Assembly (NCBI RefSeq): GCF_002849225.1 | Contig: NZ_PKMC01000001.1 | Coordinates: forward strand, 770,476 to 834,475 | Length of the DNA stretch: 64,000 bases | Source: Actinomyces sp. UMB0138 | Lineage (GTDB): Bacteria; Bacillota; Negativicutes; Veillonellales; Veillonellaceae | Direction of reading: 5' to 3' | Notes under the pieces: model-generated | The model's database searches: none | What the model saw: only the letters and a program-made list of their open reading frames with translations | Told to the model about the DNA's origin: nothing | Translations under genes and position numbers: made by a program | Part shown: piece by piece, positions 29,541-37,076 of the stretch | How positions within the stretch are numbered: position 1 is the first letter of the stretch | Layout of the letters: every line of letters begins with the position of its first letter

Positions 29541-29724
29541 CACATCGTCCTTCCATCCTCGTATCCTCTGCCTTCTAGGCAGTTAATAGTTTGCGGATTA
29601 GGCAGGTAATGCACAACTGTCTAAAAAGTTTTGGAGCGTGCCAAGGTAGGGGGGCTTCAAAAATTTCAGATTTTGCTTCTTATAGCCCAACAGAAACAGT
29701 GGAGTTGGGCTCATGTCGAGCAAC

Positions 29725-29748
29725 CTGTTAGCTCTGCTACAGTTTTTT
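29725..29748 (+). terminator. Orphan plus-strand intrinsic terminator
   Basis: CTGTTAGC and GCTACAG pair with one bulged T around TCT, followed by TTTTTT. No plus-strand gene lies upstream before the convergent terminator at 29288, so it may end a small RNA. Confidence 0.5.
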
Positions 29749-29770
29749 CTCCACTGCCATTTAGAGCGCG

Positions 29771-29803
29771 CTAAGGGCGGGAAGGTTTCCCCTCCCGCCC
29801 CTT
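29771..29803 (-). terminator. Hairpin downstream of the asparaginase gene
   Basis: On the minus strand GGGCGGGAGG and CCTTCCCGCCC pair around a short A-rich loop, 14 bases after the asparaginase stop codon. The T-tract is weak. Confidence 0.6.
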
Positions 29804-29816
29804 TATGGTTTCGCGC

Positions 29817-30809
29817 TTACAGCTCGCTAGCTATAGGCTTTCGCATCCACTCGGCAATCTGCCTACCAGTCAAGCCTTGACTTAGCAGGAACACCAGCTT
29901 CGCGTAGGTTGCTTCCAGGGTCATATCTGCAGCACCTACACAGCCCGCCGCTGCCAGCACATCTCCAGTTTCGTATGCACCTAGAACGACTTCTGCCTGG
30001 ACGCACTGGGAAGCGATAACTACGGGCACGCCCGCTCGCACTAGCTCCCCCAGCACCTCTACGAAACCGGGTTCGTTAGAGGGCGCGTTGCCGACCCCAA
30101 AGGCCCGGACGATGACGGCCTCAGGCTTGGGAGTGACGAGTGCGGATAACCTCTCTGCTGTAATACCCGGCACCAGATCTATTACAGCCACGTCGTGCCG
30201 TTTGTAGGGGGCGCGGCTTTTGAAAGGGAATTCCTGTTCCCGGGCGATTGTTTCGGGCTTATTCCAGTGCCAGGGCCCACCCGCAATCGCCAATGGGGGC
30301 ACAGCAGGAGTAGCGAATCCTTCGAATCCCCACGAAGAAACCTTCGTTGCCCTATTACCGCCAAGTAGGTGGTCACCGAAATAAAGGCTCACTCCTTGCG
30401 CTTTGCCAGAGGAAGCGGCGGTGAGTGCCCCCATGACGTTCTTGCCCGCGTCTGATCCTGGAGCTCCCAGAGGTAGCTGTGAACCGGTAATCACCACCGG
30501 CTCCGACTTGCCGACTCGCGCATACGACAGAGCTGCCGCGGTGTAGCTCATGGTGTCTGTTCCATGCAGCACGACGTAGGCATCGGCTCGGTACGTGTCG
30601 AGGGCGGCCAAGATTGCTTCCCAGTCGTCTGGGGTCGCGTTCGAGGAGTCAATAAGCTTATCTAGCTCAGTGAGGCGTACTACTCCTTCCAGATCAGTTC
30701 CAGCCAGCAGATTTTTCAACCAACCTTCGAGGTCTGCCCCTGGCACTAGCCCGTTCGGAGAAGACACCATACCGATGGTGCCGCCAGTGTAGATAACCTG
30801 AATACGCAC
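29817..30809 (-). CDS. ansA: L-asparaginase, cytoplasmic
   Basis: Hydrolyses asparagine to aspartate and ammonia. The 330-residue protein has both catalytic Thr motifs: YTGGTIGMVSS at the N-terminus and VLHGTDTMSYTAAAL (about residue 79). There is no signal peptide, so it acts in the cytoplasm on imported asparagine. It starts two bases after the stop of the amino acid permease, forming an uptake-plus-hydrolysis operon. The C-terminal portion (about 200-330) is a regular asparaginase small domain. Confidence 0.94.
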   Translation of the reverse strand: MRIQVIYTGGTIGMVSSPNGLVPGADLEGWLKNLLAGTDLEGVVRLTELDKLIDSSNATPDDWEAILAALDTYRADAYVVLHGTDTMSYTAAALSYARVGKSEPVVITGSQLPLGAPGSDAGKNVMGALTAASSGKAQGVSLYFGDHLLGGNRATKVSSWGFEGFATPAVPPLAIAGGPWHWNKPETIAREQEFPFKSRAPYKRHDVAVIDLVPGITAERLSALVTPKPEAVIVRAFGVGNAPSNEPGFVEVLGELVRAGVPVVIASQCVQAEVVLGAYETGDVLAAAGCVGAADMTLEATYAKLVFLLSQGLTGRQIAEWMRKPIASEL

Positions 30810-30811
30810 GC

Positions 30812-32266
30812 CTACTCCTTAGGAAGCTCCTCTATGTCTTCATCAAGCATAGAGTCCATAAGATCCGGATCGATACGGTTACGCACTGCGAACCAACCAA
30901 TTACCATCGCAACAGCTACGCCAACGAACATGTACAGGGTCTGCCTGCCAATCCCCTCTGTGTCAAATGCCATCGAGACGATCACGCCGGCGAAGAATAC
31001 GATAGCTACCAAGTTTGACCAGGGCGCCAACGGCAACCGGTAGTCCGGCCGCTCCATTTCCCCGGCATTTGCCTTGCGCACAAAGACCCAGTGGGCAACA
31101 AGGACCGAAATCCAGGTACCGGCAATACCGATAGCAGCCAGATTCATAACGATCTCGAATGCGTTGGTCGGATAGACATAGTTGATAAGGACGCCGATTA
31201 GTCCTAGCAGTGCGGTAATCGCGATCCCGCCGGCCGGAACTTTGTGCTTGTTGAGCCGGGCAGCAATCTTTGGTGCTTCGCCCGCCACTGCCATCGAACG
31301 CAATGTGCGCCCAGTAGCGTAGAGGCCAGCATTTAGCGAGGAGAGCGCTGCAGTCAAAACCACGACCTGCATAATGTCACCAGCATGGGGAACGCCGATA
31401 CCGGTAAAGAATGTCACGAATGGCGACTCTTCCTTCGAATATGCGTTCCAAGGCAACACCAGCGTCATGAGCACCACAGAGCCCACGTAGAAGAAGGCGA
31501 TACGCAGAATCATAGAGTTAATGGCCTTAGGGAGGACGTGGCGAGCCTCCGCAGCTTCACCAGCTGCTACACCAACCATTTCCGTTCCGCCAAAGGCAAA
31601 GATGATGCCGAGCGAGAGAGTAAACATTGGCAGCACGCCCATAGGGAAGAAACCGCCATTTGCAGTTAGGTTATGGAGGCCCGCATGCTCATTGCCCACT
31701 GGCGCACCAGTCACGATCGCCCAGATAGCAATTATCATGAACGCCAAGATTGCCGCAATCTTGATAGCTGCAAACCAAAATTCAAACTCTCCGAAGAACT
31801 TCACACTGAAGATGTTCAGAGTAAACACCACAGCCAATGCGATCGCCGCAAGGATCCATTGCGGGATATGCCCGAACACAGACCAGTAGTGCAGGTAGAG
31901 CGCAACCGCGGTAATATCTGCCATCACAGTCACTGCCCAGTCTAGGAAGAAGAGCCATCCAGTTGTATAGGCGGCCTTCTCTCCAAGGAATTCGCGCGCG
32001 TAGGACACGAATGCGCCTGAAGATGGGCGGTGAATGGTGAGCTCCCCTAGAGCGCGAACCATGATAAATGCGAAGAGGCCACATAGGGCATACGAAATAG
32101 CTAGGGCGGGTCCGCCCTGCGCAAGACGACCTCCTGCACCAAGGAATAGGCCGGTGCCAATGGAGCCGCCAATAGCAATCATCTGAACATGGCGATTCTT
32201 TAACGCCTTGTCATAACCAACGTCAGATTTATCCTGTTTTATCTGCGCTTTCTTTGCCTCAGACAT
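30812..32266 (-). CDS. ansP: Amino acid permease (APC family), probable asparagine transporter
   Basis: Twelve-helix proton-coupled amino acid importer of 484 residues. The N-terminal LKNRHVQMIAIGGSIGTGLFLGAGG is the amino acid permease signature (core IGGSIGTGLFLGAG), followed by SYALCGLFAFIMVRALGEL; FAFGGTEMVGVAAGEA is in helix 6. Sequence resembles AnsP/GabP-type carriers. Asparagine specificity is inferred mainly from the directly following ansA gene. A 424-bp leader/intergenic region with a strong hairpin precedes it. Confidence 0.88.
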   Translation of the reverse strand: MSEAKKAQIKQDKSDVGYDKALKNRHVQMIAIGGSIGTGLFLGAGGRLAQGGPALAISYALCGLFAFIMVRALGELTIHRPSSGAFVSYAREFLGEKAAYTTGWLFFLDWAVTVMADITAVALYLHYWSVFGHIPQWILAAIALAVVFTLNIFSVKFFGEFEFWFAAIKIAAILAFMIIAIWAIVTGAPVGNEHAGLHNLTANGGFFPMGVLPMFTLSLGIIFAFGGTEMVGVAAGEAAEARHVLPKAINSMILRIAFFYVGSVVLMTLVLPWNAYSKEESPFVTFFTGIGVPHAGDIMQVVVLTAALSSLNAGLYATGRTLRSMAVAGEAPKIAARLNKHKVPAGGIAITALLGLIGVLINYVYPTNAFEIVMNLAAIGIAGTWISVLVAHWVFVRKANAGEMERPDYRLPLAPWSNLVAIVFFAGVIVSMAFDTEGIGRQTLYMFVGVAVAMVIGWFAVRNRIDPDLMDSMLDEDIEELPKE

Positions 32267-32643
32267 TCTTGAGGTCCTTTTCTTTAGATTTGGAACAGTA
32301 TTGATCTATCACCTAACTCACTGGAGACAGTGGGTTTTAGGTCATAGCGGTAAAGAAACTCCAAAGAGAATACCCTTTGTTTATTGTTAACATGCTCAGA
32401 ACTAGTTAAGAAAATCCGTTTGACGCTCGACTTTGAGCCATAACTACTCTTGGATATGCCTTCCCAATAACATTCTGCCTCTCTCCCGGCTGCTGGCTCC
32501 CCTGTAGCGACCTACCGCTTTATTCTTTCCACTCATCCCTGAATGGAGGGGCACCCGCGTATGCATTATATGTTAGGCGTAAAGCGCTAGAGCCGGTTTG
32601 CCTTTTACGCAGTTTAGGTTTTCTGATCTGCTCTAAATATAGA
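32267..32643. other. Long intergenic region upstream of ansP, no gene seen
   Basis: No credible reading frame or RNA family was recognised. The base composition is more AT-rich than the flanking genes. It contains an ansP-proximal hairpin (32311-32342) and a second repeat GCGTAAA/TTTACGC (32578-32610, 20-nt loop). It should hold the ansP promoter. Confidence 0.6.
32311..32342 (-). promoter_or_regulatory. Hairpin in the ansP leader
   Basis: Arms ACCTAA and TTAGGT flank an inner stem CTCACTG/CAGTGGG (one G-U pair) capped by GAGA, 45 bases upstream of the ansP start. There is no T-tract, so it is more likely a leader structure or operator than a terminator. Confidence 0.5.
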
Positions 32644-32675
32644 AGTGAGGGGCAGTGTAATAACTGCCCCTCACT
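32644..32675 (-). terminator. Hairpin after the CAP-domain lipoprotein gene
   Basis: Perfect 13-bp arms AGTGAGGGGCAGT / ACTGCCCCTCACT with a 6-nt loop, 15 bases beyond the stop codon of the minus-strand gene; the T-tract is interrupted. Confidence 0.8.
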
Positions 32676-32690
32676 TGTCCCGATGCTGCG

Positions 32691-34832
32691 CTAGTCCTCC
32701 AGCGCCTGTTCTGCTTCAGCTACCTTCTTGGCAGCTGCCTGTTCTGCTTTCTGCGCGTTTTCCGCATTATCAGCCGCAGCCAGCGCAATATCTTGCGCTT
32801 GTTGCTCTTCACTTTCTGCGGTAACTACCTCTTCCGCCACGCCAGCTTCCTCTTGCTTGGCAGAGTCTAGTTCCTCTTCAGCTTCTGCCTGACGGGTTTC
32901 AGCCTCGTCGTTTTGCCGCTGTGCTTCCTCAACCTGTGGGTCCGCAGCCGCCTCCTCCTTAGCCTTTTCTACTTCTGTCTCAGCTACCTCTTGACGCTGG
33001 CGAGCCTGCTGGGAAGCTTCTTCAGCTTGCACCTGTGCGCTTTCTGCTTCCTCAGCGGAAGCAGAGGCACTGTCTGCCACAGCCTGCGCCTTCTCGGCTT
33101 CAGCTTTAGCCTTATCCACCTTTGCCTGGGCTTCTTCTAGGCGTTCCTGCTTGGTGGCATTGTTGATGAAGCCAGCGGGGTCTTCCGTAGGCAGGTTCTC
33201 GCTGCCAGCGACGTAACCAGGATTATCTCCTAGTTTCTCTCCTTCATAAGTAATGTCACCAGTCACGTCCACCCCAACGATCGGGCGGGTCGAGGCGACC
33301 TTGTAGGAATCAGACTCCGGCAGTTCGCCGACCGGGTAGAGCCGGTGCGCCACATAGATACCGCCAGTCTTGGTGGTGGCTACCCCCAGTCCCTGGTAGG
33401 ACCAGTCCCGCAGCATGTTCTTGTTGTGCCACTCCGACTTCTTCCAGGCATCGAATACTTCGTCGGCGAGCACCAGCGGGCTGCGCCACTTTCCCCCTCC
33501 GACCCATGCTATGTTCTCGGCGCGGATGTACTTCAGTCCGTCTATGTACTTCAGATCCATTCCGCTAATAAGGTCACTAGCGTGGATCAGGTTGTCCTCT
33601 TGTGCCATGAACTGCGCCCAGGTCCTTGAGGCATGATCAGCTGCATGGTTGGCAACTAGCGGACGAAGCCCGGCCTTCTCGCGGTAGGAATTTATCTTCT
33701 CCATTAGCATGTGTGCGATCAGGGTTTCCCGGTCATGTACAGAGACTTTGCGCCAGTCCCCGATTGGCCAGCTCTGGCCTTCTGGAACTTCTGCTTCGAG
33801 GGAATCGTAGGCCGCCTGAGTATCAACAACCACCTGCTTAGCTTCTTCGGCAGCAGCTTTCCTCTGCTGAGCAACGGCACGGGCCGATTGTGCTACGTGT
33901 TTTGCCTCAGCTACATTGGCCACAGCCTTCTTTACTTCCGCTTTCACCGCCTCGAGTCGGAAGAGAGCTGCTTCTACTGACTTGTTCGCAGCAACTTGGG
34001 CCCTCAATAGCGCGGCATTAGCATTCTTCGTTGCAGTCCTACTTGCGGCTACTCTTTCTTCAACCTGTTCTACCTTCTGCTTGGCTGCCTCCAGTTTGGC
34101 TTTCACTTCGGCAAGCTTTGTCTGCTTCTGTTTGAGCTGGGCGTTCGCTCCCTGCAAGATTGCCTCGGCTTGGGCCGCCTGTTTCTTGGCCTGTGAGTAC
34201 GAGGTACGGGCTGCTTCGAGGGCCTCTGTCAGGGCTGCCTGCGCGTCGCTGCCGGGCTCTCCGGTTCCCCCACCAGGATTACTGGGCTGGGTGGGATCTG
34301 GGGTCTGTTCTCCAGCGCCCGGTTTAGCTGGCGAGGTCGGATGTGGTTTTGCTACCTGATCATGCTTGGTCTTTCCGGGATGGGTGACCGCAACAGGCTG
34401 GGCATGACTGGAGCTGCCTCCCACCTTGGTAGCGGGATTGAGTGCCCCACCTTCTGCTTCCTGGCGAGGAACCAGCGTTTGCGGCTGAGTGTTTCGGGGC
34501 AGTTCATCGGTGCCCTGAGAACGGTTGTCTTCCGCTTCAGCTGGCGCGTCTACTGGTCCCGCATATGCCAACCCCGGCAGTTGCTGCGGGCGGGTCGACG
34601 CCTCATCCTTTTGATCCTTATCTTGGCGCTTCGGAGAATCCTTCTTAGGAGTCTGTGTTTTTTCCTTGCTGCCCGCCGATCCATCTTGTGCGCTCGGCGA
34701 GGAAGCCGCCCCTAGCGCATTCTCGGTCTGCTCGTCCTTAGTGGAGCATGCACTCAACGAAGCGACAGTTATGGCGGCTAAAGCTGAGGCTGCAACAACT
34801 TGCCGAGGGCGGAACATGTTCTTAGTAGCCAA
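32691..34832 (-). CDS. CAP/SCP-domain lipoprotein with two long coiled coils
   Basis: Predicted surface lipoprotein of 713 residues. The signal peptide ends in the lipobox LSAC (Cys29). A Ser/Pro/Gln/Lys-rich linker (30-195) leads to an Ala/Lys/Gln coiled coil (about 197-350), then a CAP domain (about 368-505). CAP features include AENIAWVGGGKW, the SEWHNKNMLRD segment with a conserved His, and YQGLGVATTKTGGIYVAHRLYP. A second Ala/Glu/Gln coiled coil fills 557-713 to the end. CAP proteins are secreted and of varied, often unknown, function. Start: TTG at 34832, with AAGGAG 6 bases upstream. I know of no exact match to this layout. Confidence 0.88.
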   Translation of the reverse strand: MATKNMFRPRQVVAASALAAITVASLSACSTKDEQTENALGAASSPSAQDGSAGSKEKTQTPKKDSPKRQDKDQKDEASTRPQQLPGLAYAGPVDAPAEAEDNRSQGTDELPRNTQPQTLVPRQEAEGGALNPATKVGGSSSHAQPVAVTHPGKTKHDQVAKPHPTSPAKPGAGEQTPDPTQPSNPGGGTGEPGSDAQAALTEALEAARTSYSQAKKQAAQAEAILQGANAQLKQKQTKLAEVKAKLEAAKQKVEQVEERVAASRTATKNANAALLRAQVAANKSVEAALFRLEAVKAEVKKAVANVAEAKHVAQSARAVAQQRKAAAEEAKQVVVDTQAAYDSLEAEVPEGQSWPIGDWRKVSVHDRETLIAHMLMEKINSYREKAGLRPLVANHAADHASRTWAQFMAQEDNLIHASDLISGMDLKYIDGLKYIRAENIAWVGGGKWRSPLVLADEVFDAWKKSEWHNKNMLRDWSYQGLGVATTKTGGIYVAHRLYPVGELPESDSYKVASTRPIVGVDVTGDITYEGEKLGDNPGYVAGSENLPTEDPAGFINNATKQERLEEAQAKVDKAKAEAEKAQAVADSASASAEEAESAQVQAEEASQQARQRQEVAETEVEKAKEEAAADPQVEEAQRQNDEAETRQAEAEEELDSAKQEEAGVAEEVVTAESEEQQAQDIALAAADNAENAQKAEQAAAKKVAEAEQALED

Positions 34833-35106
34833 TTTTTACTCCTTCTTAGAAGTTTCTTCGAATTGGCAACCCCACCCACGCTGTGGGGCCGCCAAGGCAG
34901 CCACAGAATGGCACTATTGCAAGAAAAATGAAACCTCATTCAGGGCCGCACGAAAAACTGGCGCAAATTAATACATGAGCGAACGCACACTCCGTCCGGC
35001 GCAACAGGCTAAGGTCCTACAAATCCGCTTTTCGTTGGAATTTAGCGGAATTTATACCAGATTCAAAGATTTCAAGCGGCTTTCCCTCTCGACAGGCGAG
35101 ACGGGG
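34833..35106. other. Intergenic region upstream of the CAP lipoprotein gene
   Basis: No gene was seen between the lipoprotein start and the tRNA. It should contain the lipoprotein promoter and leader. A hairpin at 34863-34895 is described separately; an AT-rich stretch near 34915-34975 is a plausible promoter area but no clear -35/-10 pair could be set. Confidence 0.55.
34863..34895 (-). promoter_or_regulatory. Leader hairpin of the CAP lipoprotein mRNA
   Basis: Read on the minus strand, TTGGCGGCCCCAC and GTGGGGTTGCCAA pair over 13 bp if two G-U wobbles are allowed, with a 7-nt loop. The wobbles work only in the minus-strand RNA, which favours an RNA structure in this leader, about 30 bases before the TTG start. 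Confidence 0.55.
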
Positions 35107-35142
35107 CCATAATAATAAAACCCGCAGCCTCAGCTGCGGGTT
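35107..35142 (-). terminator. Terminator of tRNA-Ala
   Basis: On the minus strand AACCCGCAG / CTGCGGGTT closes a 6-nt loop and is followed by TTATTATTAT, starting five bases after the tRNA 3' end. Confidence 0.9.
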
Positions 35143-35147
35143 GTTTG

Positions 35148-35220
35148 TGGAGCTAGGGGGATTCGAACCCCCGACCTCTTCCATGCCATGGAAGCGCGCT
35201 ACCAACTGCGCCATAGCCCC
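35148..35220 (-). tRNA. tRNA-Ala (anticodon GGC)
   Basis: A 73-nt cloverleaf on the minus strand. Acceptor arms GGGGCTA and TAGCTCC, with discriminator A; D arm in GCGCAGTTGGTAGCGC; anticodon stem CTTCC/GGAAG around loop ATGGCAT, giving anticodon GGC (Ala); T arm GGGGGTTCGAATCCCCC. CCA is not encoded. An independent terminator follows. Confidence 0.97.
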
Positions 35221-35316
35221 TTGGGCTGTCCCGTTCGGACTCCATAAGCTTAGCGGGCGGAGGGCGAAAAAACCAAATCGAAATAGCGTGTCCCTGCTCA
35301 CGATTTGAGTTTGTGG

Positions 35317-35919
35317 CTACACTCCAACGTTATGGGCGGTAAGACGCCATCCCGGAGCGCGGGTGCCAGAGGACAGAACCGACCAGTGACAGTTATCCGG
35401 CCCACCGATGCCCTGCCAAACCGATGCGTCCAGGCGAAGCACTCCAGCAATTCCCTGGCTTATTGCAGAACCGTGCGAAACAAATAGCGCGGCTCCATCA
35501 AGATCAGCGGTCACTTCGGCCACCACCTCCCGGAAACGCTCTGCTACTTCGCATCGTGGTTCTATCTGCAACTGTGGGCATTCCCCACAGACCTTGTAAC
35601 TGGCGTATTCGGCAGTAAAATCCAACTTAAAATCGTCGAAAGTACGCCCTTCAACCTGCCCGTAACTACGCTCAATCAGCCTCGGGTCGGTTTCTACATC
35701 CAAGCCGAGCCTGCTGGCAACAGCTTGCGCAGTGAGCTTAGCTCTAGATAGTGGCGACGAAATAATACGTTCAAACGCGAACTGGCGGGCTAGAGCCTCG
35801 CCTGCTCGTTCAGCCTGTTCGACACCCGTCTGATTCAGGGGAATGTCGACTCGCCCTTGGTAGCGCCGTTGCAGGTTGAAATCTGTTTGACCGTGGCGCA
35901 GAAAGACGATCTGGCTCAT
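35317..35919 (-). CDS. Histidine phosphatase family protein (phosphoglycerate mutase-like)
   Basis: Protein of 200 residues with the phosphohistidine motif FLRHGQTDFN at the N-terminus, the second catalytic Arg in ISSPLSRAKLTAQ, and SHGSAISQG carrying the second His. The substrate is not known; many actinobacterial members in this position were once annotated as phosphoglycerate mutase. It overlaps rsfS by four bases at the end of the obg-proBA-nadD-rsfS series, a common neighbour order in actinobacteria. Confidence 0.9.
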   Translation of the reverse strand: MSQIVFLRHGQTDFNLQRRYQGRVDIPLNQTGVEQAERAGEALARQFAFERIISSPLSRAKLTAQAVASRLGLDVETDPRLIERSYGQVEGRTFDDFKLDFTAEYASYKVCGECPQLQIEPRCEVAERFREVVAEVTADLDGAALFVSHGSAISQGIAGVLRLDASVWQGIGGPDNCHWSVLSSGTRAPGWRLTAHNVGV

Positions 35920-36305
35920 GCAGTCACCGCGGCAGGAATACTTTGGATATCTGCCGAGATATCAATGCGCGGGCAGTCTTTCCACAGTCGTTCAAGTCCG
36001 TAGTAGTGACGTTCTTCGGGCTGGAACACATGGACCATAAGTCCATCGGCCTCTACCGCCACCCATGAAGCGGCCTCCAAGCCTTCCCGCCTCTGCACAG
36101 AGAAGCCTAGTTCGCGCAATTCATCTTCTACCGCAGACACGACAGCCTTGACCTGCCTATCCGTGTCGGCACTTGCAAGAAGGAATGCGTCTGCAAAAGG
36201 CAATCTAGAAGAAACATCAATTGCGACAATATCTTCGGAAAGTTTGTCTGCCGCAGCTTTTGCGGCAACGTGGACAGCGGACAGGACAGTATCGCTAACA
36301 GCCAC
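35916..36305 (-). CDS. rsfS: Ribosomal silencing factor RsfS
   Basis: Binds ribosomal protein L14 and blocks subunit joining when nutrients are short. The 129-residue length, the core motif FADAFLLASADTDRQVKAV and WVAVEADGLMVHVFQPEERHYYGLERLW (the VHVFQPEERHYYGLE segment) are typical of RsfS/Iojap proteins. It lies downstream of nadD, as in most bacteria, separated by 112 bases, and overlaps the phosphatase gene. Confidence 0.95.
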   Translation of the reverse strand: MAVSDTVLSAVHVAAKAAADKLSEDIVAIDVSSRLPFADAFLLASADTDRQVKAVVSAVEDELRELGFSVQRREGLEAASWVAVEADGLMVHVFQPEERHYYGLERLWKDCPRIDISADIQSIPAAVTA

Positions 36306-36417
36306 AGGGCTCCTAAGGTAATTCGGTTATAAAGGTCAGGGCTAACACCCAGTTACAGCATATCTAGGAACCGGGGTAAGGCATATTAGACACGAACTTT
36401 TCCGCGATTTATCCCGC

Positions 36418-37026
36418 TTACAGATCCTGGTACAGATCGTATTTGTCTACATAGCGCACTACCCCGTCAGGAACCAGATACCAGATAGGCGAACCCTTCG
36501 AGGCACGTTGGCGCACGTCAGTTGAGGAAATAGCAAGAGCAGGCACCTCCAGCAAGCTCATCACATTGTCATTGGCAACGCCCTCAGGAAGTTCATGCCC
36601 CGGCCTGGATACCCCCACAAAATGGGCCAGCTTAAACATCTCTTCGTGGTCCTTCCACTGCATGATCTTTGCCAGTGCGTCTGCGCCCGTTATAAAGAAG
36701 AATTCGGCATCTGGGCGTTCTTCACGAAGGTCGCGAAGAGTATCGATCGTATATGTCGTGCCTCCTCGATCAATATCTACCCTAGATACCGTGAAGCGAG
36801 GGTTTTCAGAGGTAGCGATTACCGTCATCAGGTACCTATGCTCCGGGGGTGTCACTCGCCTACCCTTTTTAAACGGCTGGGTCGCGGTGGGGACGAATAT
36901 TACCTCGTCCAAATTGAAGACATCCTGCACTTCAGAGGCAGCTACCAAGTGTCCATTATGGATCGGATCGAAGGTGCCGCCCATAATCCCAATTCGCTTA
37001 GATTTAGTTCCTGGCCCCACTGCCAT
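36418..37026 (-). CDS. nadD: Nicotinate-nucleotide adenylyltransferase
   Basis: Joins nicotinate mononucleotide and ATP in NAD synthesis. The 202-residue protein has the nucleotidyltransferase motif [15 protein letters not shown] (about 16-30), the [12 protein letters not shown] segment and the ATP-binding [13 protein letters not shown] near the C-terminus. GAGAGGAA precedes the ATG. It is separated from proA by 50 bases and follows the same direction. Confidence 0.96.
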   Translation of the reverse strand: MAVGPGTKSKRIGIMGGTFDPIHNGHLVAASEVQDVFNLDEVIFVPTATQPFKKGRRVTPPEHRYLMTVIATSENPRFTVSRVDIDRGGTTYTIDTLRDLREERPDAEFFFITGADALAKIMQWKDHEEMFKLAHFVGVSRPGHELPEGVANDNVMSLLEVPALAISSTDVRQRASKGSPIWYLVPDGVVRYVDKYDLYQDL

Positions 37027-37076
37027 TGTCGTTCCTCTCTAAAGTTAGGGGTAATGATACCGCGAAAGTGCAAGGG

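Larger units (their letters stand above)
29541..29816. other. Intergenic region with dyads and an orphan terminator-like element
   Basis: There is no convincing reading frame. It holds the dyad CTGCCT/AGGCAG (29568-29582), an inverted repeat AGCCCAAC/GTTGGGCT with 12-nt loop (29684-29711), a plus-strand terminator-like hairpin with six Ts (29725-29748), and the asparaginase terminator hairpin (29771-29803). The plus-strand element has no gene to terminate, so a small RNA is possible. Confidence 0.5.

Noticed and set aside
29630..29690. 6C-type small RNA suggested by CCCCCC on the minus strand
   Set aside because: The 6C family needs two hairpins with C-rich loops; only one C run is present and no suitable stems flank it.
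32480..32620. Possible TPP, glycine or c-di-AMP riboswitch in the ansP upstream region
   Set aside because: Fragments such as GGGTGCCCC and GGGAGAGAGG recall these families, but the partner motifs are missing on both strands.
35017..35301. 94-codon open frame on the minus strand
   Set aside because: Runs through the tRNA-Ala gene and its terminator, so cannot be a protein gene.
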